From Mytilus galloprovincialis (Eukaryota; Mollusca; Bivalvia; Mytilida; Mytilidae), in assembly GCF_965363235.1 (NCBI RefSeq), contig NC_134850.1, forward strand, positions 31,460,102 to 31,524,101: DNA of 64,000 bases, written 5' to 3'. A model generated the notes under the pieces. It was given only the letters and a program-made list of their open reading frames with translations. It had not been told where the DNA came from and searched no databases. Position numbers and translations under genes: made by a program. Numbering within the stretch: position 1 is the first letter of the stretch; each line of letters opens with the position of its first letter. Below are positions 11,266 to 22,232 of this stretch, one piece after another.

Positions 11266-12890
11266 CTGAAAATGTAAAAATAAATACATGTAGTGACTAT
11301 CATATATATATACATATATGATTCAGTATTTTCTTAAAATCAAAGTGATGGAAATCACTCATGGAAAGATTAGAAGAGTAGTTTGAATTATTGGTAAGGT
11401 GGGGAAAAATGAACATTTATAAAGTACTATATTCCTGAAAATTGCATTAACAGCAGGTCTTTAGAAGGAAACTTGCTTTATTTCAGTATGAGGATAAAAT
11501 GAGGATAAAATTAAATAATATGGGTCTCTTAATTTGCACAATTTTATTTAAACTGCAGTTTATATCTTATCGAAATTATGTTGCCTGTTCTGAACATGTT
11601 TCAAAAAAAAAAAGGCAAACTAAAAATTCTTCTAGTAAATGTTACCAGCTACCCTTGTTAGACATAAATCCAGACCAACAGCTAAAAACTTTAAAGTGTC
11701 AACAAAAATAATCTAAAAATGTTGTTTTGTAAGTTGAAACAGAGGTTATATGACATTGAAGATAAAAGTTTTAGAGTGCCTTTTGATCAATTTTTAAAGT
11801 ATTTTTCAACATAGGGCATTTGAAAATGTACTTTTTCAACGTAAACCAATTAAAAAACTAATTTTATTGAAATGTGGATTCTTTCTTGATTGCAAAAATA
11901 TATATTCACTTCTAACATGTCTAATGAAAATTCAAATGACTAAAATAGACATAATGATTGATGGAAAATAAACTAATAAAAAAAAGGTTTGTTATAATTA
12001 AAAGTTTAAAAAATTTTAAAACTGTTTCAAGCCAATTCCTGATAAAACAAGTGAACTAATCTAAATTGTTGATTAATTACAGATGATTATTGGAAATTTA
12101 TCAAGTAAATTATAGGCCTTACTTGGATACCTTTTATATATTCATATTTATATTCATATTTCATTTCTTAAAGATCTTGTTAATCCATTAATTATTTATC
12201 TTTCAGATATAATTTACAGAATCACTTTATGTAATGTAGATCAAAAGTAATTGGCAATAAATAAATCTATCATCCTTATAAATATCAAACATCTAATATA
12301 CACATTTGTGTATTCAATTATGAGGTCAAATACTTGTGTATAAAGAATTAGATGTATATTGAGTGGTCTGTATTATATGTTATGTAAGACTGAGGTTGAT
12401 AGGTGATGTGGTCAATTTGATTGGCAGTTTAGGAGGTGGGGCATTGTTATTAAAGGTACACCTTTTCTCTGATTGTTTAGAGATAATGACAGTTGTCAAT
12501 CATACTAGTATTGAATCAATACCCACTTTTCTAAACAAAATGTTTTTAAAAAAGCCTGCACATCAGCACACCTTAATGGCATATATTCTTGAATGAACTG
12601 CTCCAATAATATACTAATTTTTCCAGTTTATATGTGTATTATGTGTACATACATAATAACCATAGGGAACTATATTTCAGTGTGAATACATTTAGTAACA
12701 GTAGCTAACCTGTCCTGTTGTTAGGGAGGTCGTGCCTAAGTAAAGATTTAGAACAAGTTCTAATCTTTCCAAAAAATGTATAAAACATTAAAACTCTAAT
12801 ACATGTATATACACTGTAATGTGGATTCATAATCATTTATCACACCACTGGGAAATCATCATGTTGTGATTGGTTTAACGCTGTCACATG
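11266..12890. other. No gene seen upstream of the DUF1647 gene
   Basis: AT-rich DNA. The 5' noncoding exon(s) and promoter of the DUF1647 gene must lie in or beyond this stretch, because the coding exon is preceded by a splice acceptor, but I cannot place them. No repeat family is recognised with confidence. Confidence 0.5.
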
Positions 12891-12894
12891 ATGA

Positions 12895-13168
12895 AGGCCA
12901 CAAAAAAGAATAGGTATGTTTGCCCTAACCCTACCTACCCAGAAAATAGCTGCCTAGTCAAAAAATTTTATTGCCTTGATTTGAAAAAATGTTTTTTTTA
13001 ATAATCAGATCAGCATCACTCCCAAAGTCATGACAGACTAAAAAAACATCTGACACTTCATCTTCTTTTTGTTGAAATAAAAGGAGAAAAATGCCTACCT
13101 ACCTACCTATTGTCTCAACCTTTGGGCAGGGTTTGGGTAAACCAAAGTATTTTTAAGTGTGGCCTGAC
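12895..13168. mobile_element. MITE with GGCCA...CCAAACCCTACC termini, copy 2
   Basis: Reverse-oriented relative of the element at 7973-8225. It starts near AGGCCACAAAAAAGAATAGG, contains GCCTACCTACCTACCTA and ends GGGTTTGGGTAAACCAAAG...GTGGCCTG. The two copies share termini and the poly-pyrimidine centre. Confidence 0.6.
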
Positions 13169-13835
13169 CCCCTATCATATGGATTTAAAGGGGGTTAGTA
13201 AATTGCATAGGTGGTTCATAACATCATGTCGAATGTTAATGGTGACGTCATCCATTAATGTTTCATTGTTTATTTTTCTACAAATTAAAACGCAGCAGAA
13301 AAGTCTGTTGTGCGATAAATTCGTAAAACAGTTCACTTCTGACCCCTATGGATATTACTAACCCTGTAGGAATCCGTAGGGGGTCAGTAGCTGTCCATAT
13401 AACTTTTAATGTTGGATACCAATTAAATGTATTATGGATTTTTTAAACATAGGTGAACCACAAATTAATTTATCTAAGAAAGTACAGATTTTCTTGAAGC
13501 TCCTATGCATAACTGCAATGTTTTTTCTAAATCAAAAAGTCAAAACATAATCACAAAATTGCATTTTTTTTAAATCAATATACACAAAAATAATCCATAA
13601 CATTTACTTTCATGACTAATACTTGACCTAATGAGCAAATGGTAAAAACATCATACATGTATATCACTTATCAAAGCACTTGAATCACAGACATTCTAAT
13701 AAAATTGTGGATGTCAAAAGTGGATGTCAAATGTGGATGTCAAAAGTGAACATTTTATATGCCACAGCACAAAAATTATTTTTTTATCACATAAAAAGGT
13801 CAAGTGTCACAAAATCTTCAAAAAAAGATAAATAG

Positions 13836-13955
13836 TCATGATTAGTTTGAACGATTCTAATCGTAATCATGATTAGTTTGAATGATTCTAATGGTAATCA
13901 TGGTTAGTTTGAACGATTCTAATGGTAATCATGATTAGTTTGAACTATTCTTATC
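13836..13955. repeat. 36-bp minisatellite, about 3.5 copies
   Basis: Head-to-tail copies of a unit of about 36 bp built from ATGATTAGTTTGAACGATTC and TAATGGTAATC. The copies differ at only a few bases. Confidence 0.85.
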
Positions 13956-13956
13956 T

Positions 13957-14720
13957 ATACTATTAAACGAGAAGACCTCATATTGTGTGTCGCTTCTCTT
14001 CCTTCCATGATAAATTAATCATCATGCCTCTGTGTTCTATAGGTAACATGCATAGTCGCATTTGTCATCCATTCTTATGCTTTTTCAGATTGAGTTATAT
14101 TTGGAGAAAAACGACAAAAAAGGAGTCCGGATATTAATTCCGTCATCAGACTGACTTTTAGTCATAGATAGATGTAATACTTCTGGTTTAAAACATGCAC
14201 AAGTACAACCAATCGTATGATAGATAACAAAAATAAAAAAATAAATAAGCCAATCAGAAGGTTCTCAATATCATGGTGTTTAGATCGCAAGAACCACAAC
14301 TATTATACCTCCTTAGGACAATTTTTTTCGCGTTTATCTACATGTACACTACGACTATACTACTTTAATATATAGAAATTCTCGGTATTTTGTCTACTGT
14401 TTTCTTTGAAATGTTTACTTTTTAAGGGGTGTCATACCAGTTGCTTATATATATTAAAATAAGTAAAACATGTGACACAAGTACAACCAATCGTATGATA
14501 GATAACAAAAATGAAAAATAAATAAGCCAATCAGAGCATTCTCCGTATCATGGTGGAAAATTATTTTTCGCGTTTATCTACATGTATACACTACGACCAT
14601 ACTACTTTAATATATAGAAACTATTCTGTCTACTTTTTTTTTTTGAAATATTTACTTTTTAAGGGGTCATACATTGTACCTGTTGCATATATATCAAAAT
14701 TATTAAAACATGTGGAAACA
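13957..14720. repeat. Tandemly duplicated dispersed repeat (possibly Helitron-related)
   Basis: Starts near CTATACTATTAAACGAGAAG, a sequence I associate with mussel Helitron-like ends, but not certainly. A block of about 280 bp is present twice in tandem: 14195-14474 and 14478-14715 both carry AGTACAACCAATCGTATGAT, GCGTTTATCTACATGTA and TACTACTTTAATATATAG. No coding exon. Confidence 0.55.
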
Positions 14721-14965
14721 AGAATGTGTCCATAGTACACAGATGTCACATCGGCACTATATTTACTAAGTTTCGAGTTGATTGGACTTCAACTTCATCA
14801 AAAACTACCTTGACCAAAAACTTTAACCAACCTGAAGTGGGACAGATGGACGGACGAACGAACGCACGGATGCACAGACTAGAAAACATAATGCTCATAA
14901 ATGGGGCATACAAATTTATTGTTGAAAGTGAAAGTAGTGATTTGGAAAAAATGAAAGTAGGGTAG
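14718..14965. repeat. AAGAATGTGTCCA-type dispersed repeat
   Basis: Words AAGAATGTGTCCATAGTACA, TTGATTGGACTTCAACTTC and ATAATGC...AAATGGGGCAT. Other copies: 27225-27500 (reverse), 46630-46760 (partial) and 51680-51935. The open frame across it is a by-product. Confidence 0.7.
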
Positions 14966-15176
14966 AGATTAGAGGGAGGCAGGACCTTTTTCGGGACGTC
15001 GGGATCAGGAGTTTTTGAGCTCGGGATTTGGGGATTGATCCTTACGGGATCCGGGAATATATTTTTCGATTTCGAGATTTCGGGATATGAATTTCATTAA
15101 ATTCTGCATTTCGGGATTTCATGGTTTTAAGCCCGGAATTTTGGGATCAGGACCCCTCCGACCACCCCTCAAATTA
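14966..15176. repeat. CGGGAT-rich dispersed repeat
   Basis: A GC-richer island with CGGGAT, TTCGGGATTTC and GGGATCAGGA repeated many times at irregular spacing. It is a known-looking mussel repeat without coding potential. Confidence 0.6.
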
Positions 15177-15186
15177 GCCTTATATA

Positions 15187-15372
15187 AAAAAAGAAGATGT
15201 GGTATGATTGCCAATGAGACAACTATCCACAAAAGACCATAATGACACAGACATTAACAACTATAGGTCACCGTACGGCCTTCAACAATGAGCAAAGCCC
15301 ATACCGCATATTAATAGGCCCGATAAGACAATGTAAAACAATTCAAACGAGAAAACTCATGAAATATTGAAA
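15187..15372 (+). repeat. GTGGTATGATTGCCAATGAG repeat, full-looking copy
   Basis: Carries the word series GTGGTATGATTGCCAATGAG, ACAACTATAGGTCACCGTAC, GGCCTTCAACAATGAGCAAA and GACAATGTAAAACAATTCAA. Further copies: 34128-34305, 40806-40945, 29435-29600 (diverged), 26648-26960 (longer), 37105-37205 (short), and reverse copies at 9659, 46945, 52740, 61555 and 63930. Class uncertain (SINE- or MITE-like). Confidence 0.8.
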
Positions 15373-17100
15373 TATTTATATAAAAAAAAAGAACGAAAAA
15401 CAAATATGTAAGGTCTTAGTCATTTATACAAGATTCATATCCTACCATTGGCATGTTAATAAGGCTCTCAAAAGAAAAGCACTGATGGATTGTCCTAGAA
15501 GCATATTCTATTAGACTAATAATGTTCTACAGATATATAAGCAGTTACATTTATTTCATGTTTGAAGCGGTGCAAATTTTTAATTGAATTTGACTTTTAC
15601 CAAAAGATGCATTGCAGCAAAGGAGAAGAATAATTTTGGTCTGAGGCCAGAAACACGAAAATAATTGAATTTAACAGAAAGGAATCATATATCAAATGGA
15701 AAAAGGGAGAGGGCTTTTGATACCTTTAATTTTATGAAATTCTCCATACATATTATCTTTTACAAAAATCATCCTACAACAGTTAACACACTGTATATTC
15801 CCGCGATTTCGAGGGTGTGTTCTAGTGGTATTTAAACCATGTAAACTGGTTATAATTTATTATAGTTTTTAAGATATTAGGTCAAAAAATCTTTGTAAGA
15901 ATAACCAATTTAAGGCATTAAGGTTTACTCTTCATGTCTTGTAAGGAATTGACTGACAATTCAGACAATGCTAATCTAATTTTAGAACTTGTCCTGATGA
16001 CAAAGTTTTGCTATTAATTTTTTTTTAAAGTTTTCGCACCCTACACTTTCACATCCTTTTTTAAGATTTTGTTTTAATAATTTTTTAATTGCATGTCTCC
16101 GAATGCAGGGAGGTGTAGCCAAATTTGCCTTTGTAGGCTATGGGTTACTGCCTCCAGGTTTCTAATCTAATGTCATAGGATAGGGAATAAAATGTGGAAG
16201 AAACCCAGAAATTATAACAATTAGCGAAAAAAAATGTTTACTCAGACTTGTCAGAGAGATCTGAAGATTTGAAATGTCAAAATATTTATTATTTTAGATG
16301 ATAACCAAATTAAAAAGGCATTACAAACAAGTAAGAAAAATAGTAACAAAATTAGCACAGTAGTTCTTAAAATAAATGTAGAAGTAGCAAAGGATAAATC
16401 TCTGAATGGATATATAATTATCAAATGCATCTACTAAGCTATAGACATATGGAAATTTATCTTATTACACTAAATTGTGTATAAGCTCAAACTTTATTTT
16501 TAGTTGTTTTAAATATTTTGAAATGTTTGTTTCTGTTTTGAATATTATGCATGTTATCATGGTTATTATAAATAACTTTCACACTCTAGTCTTTTTAACA
16601 TATTCAAATTCAGTATAATTATTCTTTAAATATGCATTTACATAAAATTTCTATTTTCCTAACTGATAAATTAAATACAAATTAAAAAAATATCATTTGC
16701 CATTCTTTTCACTGAATTCACAAAATCAAGAAATAACCGATAGTTTTCGTGTATCTTTCACATTTCATTCCCAATTGTATGAATGATATATGTTTAATTA
16801 TTATAAAATCAGTAGCTGGTACATGTAGCTTACAAAGGTCAATTTGGCTGTGACACCCTCATGCAGGAAAGCACAGATGATGCCTATTTCATTTTGTCTT
16901 TTAATCATGTTTAATTTAAAATATTGGTATCAAAGTATTCCAGCTACCATCAGCCTCCAGTAATTATCCAATACACTCTTTCTCCAAAAGAACCATCCGA
17001 GATTCTAACACTCTTCCTCTTGGGTTTGTATCAGAACTGACAGTCGATGCTTTAATATCCTTGAAGATGCTGTATTAAAGTCAAATATTTTAATTTTTTT
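15373..17100. other. No firm gene; possible orphan exon at 16945-17062
   Basis: Mostly AT-rich DNA. A GC-richer block at about 16945-17062 is open in several frames. On the minus strand it could be a last exon after the acceptor-like ttaatacag, reading about 35 residues to a TAA (fragment SSDTNPRGRVLESRMVLLEK). I do not recognise the protein and found no partner exon, so it is not called a gene. Confidence 0.35.
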
Positions 17101-17104
17101 TAAA

Positions 17105-17440
17105 GGGGGGATTTGGTTAGTTTTGTATGAGGGTAGTAATGCCCTTTAACGTCAGGGCATCAAACAGTCATTTCCGGCTACAGTTAGCATCAAATTGGTT
17201 AAAATTTTACCGTGTTTCAAAATATCCTTATCGTGATTTGTCAGAGGTCTCAAATAGAGCGTTACCGTCATTTTTGGAGAAAACAAATATGTGATACGTC
17301 AAAATCGGTCTAAGTTTCTGTTGACTAAAAGAAAGAGTACATTTTATCGTCATAATTAAAAAAACTACCATTAACGTCATTTGGCAAGAATTTTTACAGT
17401 TATTCGTCATGAAAGTACCCCTATTACGACCCTCCTGTAT
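17105..17440. repeat. Dispersed repeat with GTCATTTGGCAAGAATTTTT
   Basis: I recognise this block from many mussel loci: words TACGTCAAAATCGGTCTAAG, GTACATTTTATCGTCATAAT and TTATTCGTCATGAAAGTACC. The minus-strand open frame over it is a shadow. Confidence 0.6.
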
Positions 17441-18136
17441 ACATGTTCCAGACCATTTGAGTATTTGGACTGTACGCCTACGGTCTGGACCGTATAGGTA
17501 TACTCGTGCAGTCGGACAGTATGAGTATACGCATATGGTGCAGTTGCAGTAGGAGCTGACCATACATTTTATTGGATCAAATTGATTAAATTTAAATAAA
17601 CATTTATCACAATCTTTAGTTTTAGTTTTACAAATTGTTATTATTACAATTACATGGATAAAACATGTAAAATGAACACTTGAAATTAAATACTTGTTTA
17701 ATTGTATATCTGAATCCTATTTTGGTACTCTCGCCCAAGGTGACACTAAATTGCTACATGTATCACAAAATTTTTTTTTTTTTTTTTTTACATTTACATG
17801 TTTACAGTTAATTCATGCATGTTCCTTTGCATTTGCATTTTTGGTAAAGTTGCTAAATATTTTAAAACAATTGTCCTCCCTCATTATGTTTACTTCCGAT
17901 ATCTTCAATTTCACTGATCATAATTCAATTAATGTATTACTGATTGACATGCTAAATACAAGAGATTAACATATTTTATCAACATGATTTTTTTGAATAG
18001 TTAAAATAATTATATTAATTTGAGAGTTTTGTTGATCTGTTATATGCATTTGTATCTAATAAAACTTGAACAACTTCTTAATATTAGTCAGACCGTACGT
18101 GTACGGTCCAAATACTCATACCTGCTGGAACATACA
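17441..18136. mobile_element. TIR element of about 690 bp
   Basis: The left end (17443-17487) and right end (18088-18132) are inverted copies about 45 bp long with few differences, sharing ATGTTCCAG, GAGTATTTGGAC and GTACGGTCTG-like words. There is no transposase frame between them. Target duplication not clear. Superfamily not assigned. Confidence 0.6.
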
Positions 18137-18739
18137 CACTACTCACTAGTCCAAATATTTATGAGGTCTTGAATAGCTAAAATATTTTTTTGTTTGACAC
18201 CTACATTTGTAACTTCGCTGTATGTTGTCAAAGCAAAAAATAAAATAGCCTTTCAAGACCATAATATTTATTTGGACTATACTATATGTTGGAGAAGTGA
18301 AGGGTGGTCACTCACACTGGTCACTGCAAACACCTATGACTATGTTCATACAGAGGATGGATCATGCTTGCTGTTATGTCATGTATAGACTGGCTTGACC
18401 CCGTCCTGAGAATAAGAGTTGAATAAACTTACTAAAGATCTTCTTCTTTGCTAAAAAGTCTTTAGCCGATGTCCGCTAGATGATCACAGATCAGTATACA
18501 TCGCCGATGACAGATGACATCTGACCTAACAAGGGAGATAACTGATGTGGCCGGAAGTGAAGTTTGTTCGGAAGTTCGGGAAATGTTCTTCGGGACAAGA
18601 GGAAAATCCGTCTGCTCAGAGTTCACACTTGCATTTCTCTCTGAATTTTCAAGTTTTTCATTGAAGTATTGATCATTTTAAATCTGATTTGTTCTTCTGC
18701 AGTCTCTAGAATTTAAGAGGTCATTTGTCATCTAAAAAA

Positions 18740-20130
18740 TTCTTTAAAAGAGGTCATGGGACGAAAGATACCAAAGGGACAGTCAAACTCATAAATCTAA
18801 AACAAACTGACAACGCCATGGCTAAAAATGAAAAGTACAAACAAACAACAGCACACACGACACAACATAGAAAACTAAAGAATAAACAACACGAACCCCA
18901 CCAAAAAACTAGGGGTGATCTCAGGTGCTCCGGAAGGGTAAGCAGATCCTGATCCACATGTGGCACCCGTCGTGTTGCTTCGGCAGCAACCATTTATTTT
19001 CTAGGGGGGGGGGGGCTATGGATTTTTTTGGAAAAAAAAGTTTGTTTCCAGTTTTTGGAGAAAAAAATAATTTGTTTTTGACCCTGAGGAAAAATAATTG
19101 TTTGTTTGACCCGCAGCTGCCACAATATGTAATGCTAAAATTGAAAGAAAAAAATTGTTTTCGACTTGTCGCCAAAAAAATGGAAAAAAATCCATAGCCC
19201 CCCCCCCCACCCCCCGAAAATCAAATGGTTGCTGCCTAATATGTGATAACAAATCCGGTAAATAGTCTAATTCGATAGGTCACATTCATGAAAAGGAAGG
19301 GGATTTTAGTTACGACTTAAGGAACATATCCAATATCATTTGTGAAACAGTTATTCCATAACGGTCAACCAACTCGTGATGGCGTCCGTAAAATTTACGA
19401 AGGGATGATTTCAACTTCACCATTTGGAACTCTTGGTTTAATAGCTTCCTTGTGAGCAGCAACCCTCTATCAAGAAAATTATGATAGGAAATGCAAGCAC
19501 AGAGAATATTGTATCAATTGGGAGATATATACCCCGTATGCAGGTGCTGCTGGAATGTTGCTACTTAGAAATGGAAAGTTCACAATTGGAAAGCTGAAAT
19601 CATCTCTTTTGTCGTAAAGTTTTGTTTTCAACCAACCCTCATTGTCAATTTCTAGATGTAAGTCAAGATATGAGGCTGATTTAACTGTATCTGTTACGTG
19701 AGTATCCTTTATCTCTAGCTCGATTGGATAGATGCGTTCCACAGTCACCAAATTTTGAATTATTTAGTGAAAGAACATCACCTATATAGCGAAAAGTAGA
19801 GTTAAAGGATATTGCTAACTTCTTATCTTTCTTCCTAAGAAGTTCCTGCATTAAGTCAGCCTCATAATAATAAAGAAACAAGTCGGCAAGTAGAGGGGCA
19901 CAGTTTGTTCCCATTGGAATGCCAACAGTCTGTTGAAAAACATGTCCTCCGAACGTAACAAATATGTTGTCAATCAAGAAATCAAGCATCTTGATAATAT
20001 CAGTTTCAGAGAATTTTTTGTTCGAATCAGAGTGATCTTTTACAAAGTAGGATTTATCCCTCCCTAAGATACTTGTATCTACGTTGGCCATTCTTTTTAC
20101 GAAGCAAAGCAATACCAACTCTTTCAATTT
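18740..20130 (-). mobile_element. Penelope-like retroelement fragment, degenerate
   Basis: On the minus strand, 20127-19480 reads the central part of a reverse transcriptase (VGIPMGTNCAPLLADLFLYY, then FRYI and LSLNN) and the following conserved block (SASYLDLHLEID, LYDKRDDFSFPIVNFPF). This is a combination I know from Penelope-like elements of invertebrates. The 3' part continues to about 18740 (TLPEHLRSP) and is split by a MITE at 18982-19235. The upstream part and an endonuclease domain are not seen. It is broken and incomplete. A second short piece of the same element lies at 21150-21335. The Penelope assignment is from family memory. Confidence 0.7.
18982..19235. mobile_element. MITE with G-rich TIRs inserted in the retroelement
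   Basis: The ends GGCAGCAACCAT...G-run...CTATGGA and TCCATAG...C-run...ATGGTTGCTGCC are inverted copies. The flanks (CGTGTTGCTT on the left, GATAACAAATCCGG on the right) are continuous in the copy at 21240, which lacks the insert. Element boundaries are therefore supported by an empty site in the same window. Confidence 0.8.
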
Positions 20131-20352
20131 GTCTTTTAGTTTAACTTACACTGAGTTACAGTTACACACAAAAAACATAAAGTAAGCACTTTTCACAGGC
20201 ACTCGTCTCAGAAAAAAAATTTCCTATATACCTTTATATAACACAAGGTACTTAACTCGCGATTTAGAAAAATGTCAGGCGGTGACGAGATTCCGTTATA
20301 TGCAGATTTCTCGGCTGTCAACCTCACTAAAACTTGTTATGTCGTAAATCTT

Positions 20353-20922
20353 AATTTATTTATCTTCACAAAATACCATGGTGTATAACATGCCTACTTT
20401 TGTTGTCGGAATCATCCGTAACAGTCCTACCCAAGTATGTCAATCGTATTTATTTCGTCTACCTACACGGCAATAAAAGTCTCGCAGTAAATGATTAATT
20501 ATAAAAACTGTTACAGAAAAAAACTGTTATTTCTTGTCTGAATAGAACTTTTGCCCATGAGTTAGTAAAATTGTATAAGATACCTTGAAAAAAAACCTCC
20601 CAAGTGTTATTTGTGGTATGTCTAATAAGTTACGAGTTTCCTTTTTTGGATACAAATTTTCCCATGACGTCAATGTCATTCAGACTCTCTTTTGATTTTA
20701 TGTATGAAAATTAAACTAGATCAGATAACTCCGATAATCATTTAGACTTTCCCATAAAATTGACTAATCAGAAACCGAGATATATAAGGAGACATGACTC
20801 GTTTATTGCCAATTCTTTAGCGGTTGGCAAAATTATAACGATTGGCATACTTTGGTAGGATTGCTTCGGATGATTCCGACAACAAATGTAGGCATGTTAT
20901 ACACAATTGTAAAGATAAATCA
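20353..20922. mobile_element. Inverted-repeat element with arms of about 85 bp
   Basis: 20353-20449 and 20836-20922 are inverted copies carrying TATAACATGCCTAC, TGTTGTCGGAATCATCCG and GTATG(T/C)CAATCG. The spacer of about 385 bp has no exon. Probably a non-autonomous DNA transposon; ends and target duplication are not resolved. Confidence 0.55.
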
Positions 20923-20953
20923 ATTTAGATTTACAATATTTAGACAATATATG

Positions 20954-21090
20954 TATAGTGTCTTGAAATATGAAATTTATTTGTATTCGGCACTAAACGG
21001 GAAAATGCTCGGTTTGTCGAGCATTTTCCCTTTTCGTGCCAAATACAAATAAATTTCATATTTCAAGACACTATATATATATATATATAT
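20954..21090. repeat. 58-bp-arm palindrome next to a TA tract
   Basis: Arms 20954-21011 and 21018-21075 match at 55 of 58 positions around the 6-nt centre GTTTGT, and a (TA)n tract follows directly. The architecture is the same as at 5249-5370 but the arm sequence is unrelated. Confidence 0.85.
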
Positions 21091-21149
21091 TGTTTTTATA
21101 CTGAAATCGATAAAAGAATTAAAAAAAAAAATGTAATAAATATTGTTAA

Positions 21150-21335
21150 AAAATAAACAACAGGAACCCCACCAAAAACTAGGGGTGATCTCAGGTGCTC
21201 CCGAAGGGTAAGCAGATCCTGATCCACATGTGGCACCCATCGTGTTGCTTATGAGATAACAAATCCGGTAAATAGTCTAATTCGGTAGGTCACATTTATG
21301 AAAGGGAAGGGGACTAGTTACGATGTAAGGATTTT
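21150..21335. mobile_element. Second fragment of the same retroelement (empty MITE site)
   Basis: Matches 18885-18980 joined to 19240-19320: CCCACCAAAAACTAGGGGTG, GTAAGCAGATCCTGATCCAC, CGTGTTGCTT and AACAAATCCGGTAAATAGTC. It lacks the 254-bp MITE present in the first fragment. Confidence 0.8.
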
Positions 21336-22193
21336 TTTAAAACAGTGCTAATAAATCTAAAAATGTCATTAAAATGTGCTGGGGTATAGGTTTTGTAAAT
21401 TTATGATAGATGGGGAGGCTGGACACAGATTTAATTTTTTGTCAAAAAGAATTTAAAAGGTGAAGCCTAAATTATTTTGCAAATGAACCATGGCAACCTA
21501 CATTGATGACAAAATTAGATCATCAAGACTCTTTTTTACAGTTATAATTTATAACAGTCAAATCAAAATAATTTTATCATTTTAAATGTATTTTAGGTTT
21601 GAAAGGTTGAATATAATTTAGTTGCAATTTGATGAACAGACCCAATAACCACATCTTTGAATAATTGATATAGATCATAGTGACTTCACTGTATCGAAAA
21701 GTGCTTTCAAAGCCTGAGGTATGTGATAAGAAATTCAAGAAACACTTCACTGACAGTTATCTACAAATACTTTATATTCAGTTCAAGTCAGGTTAGAAAG
21801 TAACCTGGATAACAGACACCTTCTTTGATATTAAGAAATTTTGAAAATTTGAAAAAATAATATACTCATGAAATGGATGTTTTAATGATCATGAGCAATG
21901 AAGGGATGCATAACATCCAGGTGAGTGATTCAATCTCCTTGGAGCCTCTAGTTATGATTTTGTTCATAGATTGAACACAGTTATAAACCGACTAAGTTTT
22001 ATGAGCTAATTATTTGTGTGTAGTTTTGGAGTAGAAAAATAATTTGAATATAAATTGTGAACTTTTAGACATTAAGAAAATTAAAATAAATCAGCTGGAA
22101 ATAAGTAAAAGTGCAATAAAGTATCCATGAAAAATAAGTTGTTTACAGTTTCTCATTAACATATAACTTTCAATGCAAGTTATCTTATTTCAG
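21336..22193. other. No gene seen upstream of CNTD1 coding exon 1
   Basis: AT-rich. The CNTD1 start exon is preceded by an acceptor (cttatttcag, ending 22193), so a noncoding first exon should lie here or further left. I cannot place it. Confidence 0.5.
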
Positions 22194-22232
22194 AAAATCG
22201 GTAGAACTTCTGTGTAACTAAGCAAAAATTGT

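Noticed and set aside
14550-14965. Plus-strand frames of 61 and 79 aa
   Set aside because: They fall within the tandemly duplicated repeat and the AAGAATGTGTCCA repeat, other copies of which are not open.
18440-18720. GC-richer block considered as CNTD1 first exon
   Set aside because: No clear donor leads to the acceptor at 22193, and the distance is 3.5 kb across several insertions; left unassigned.
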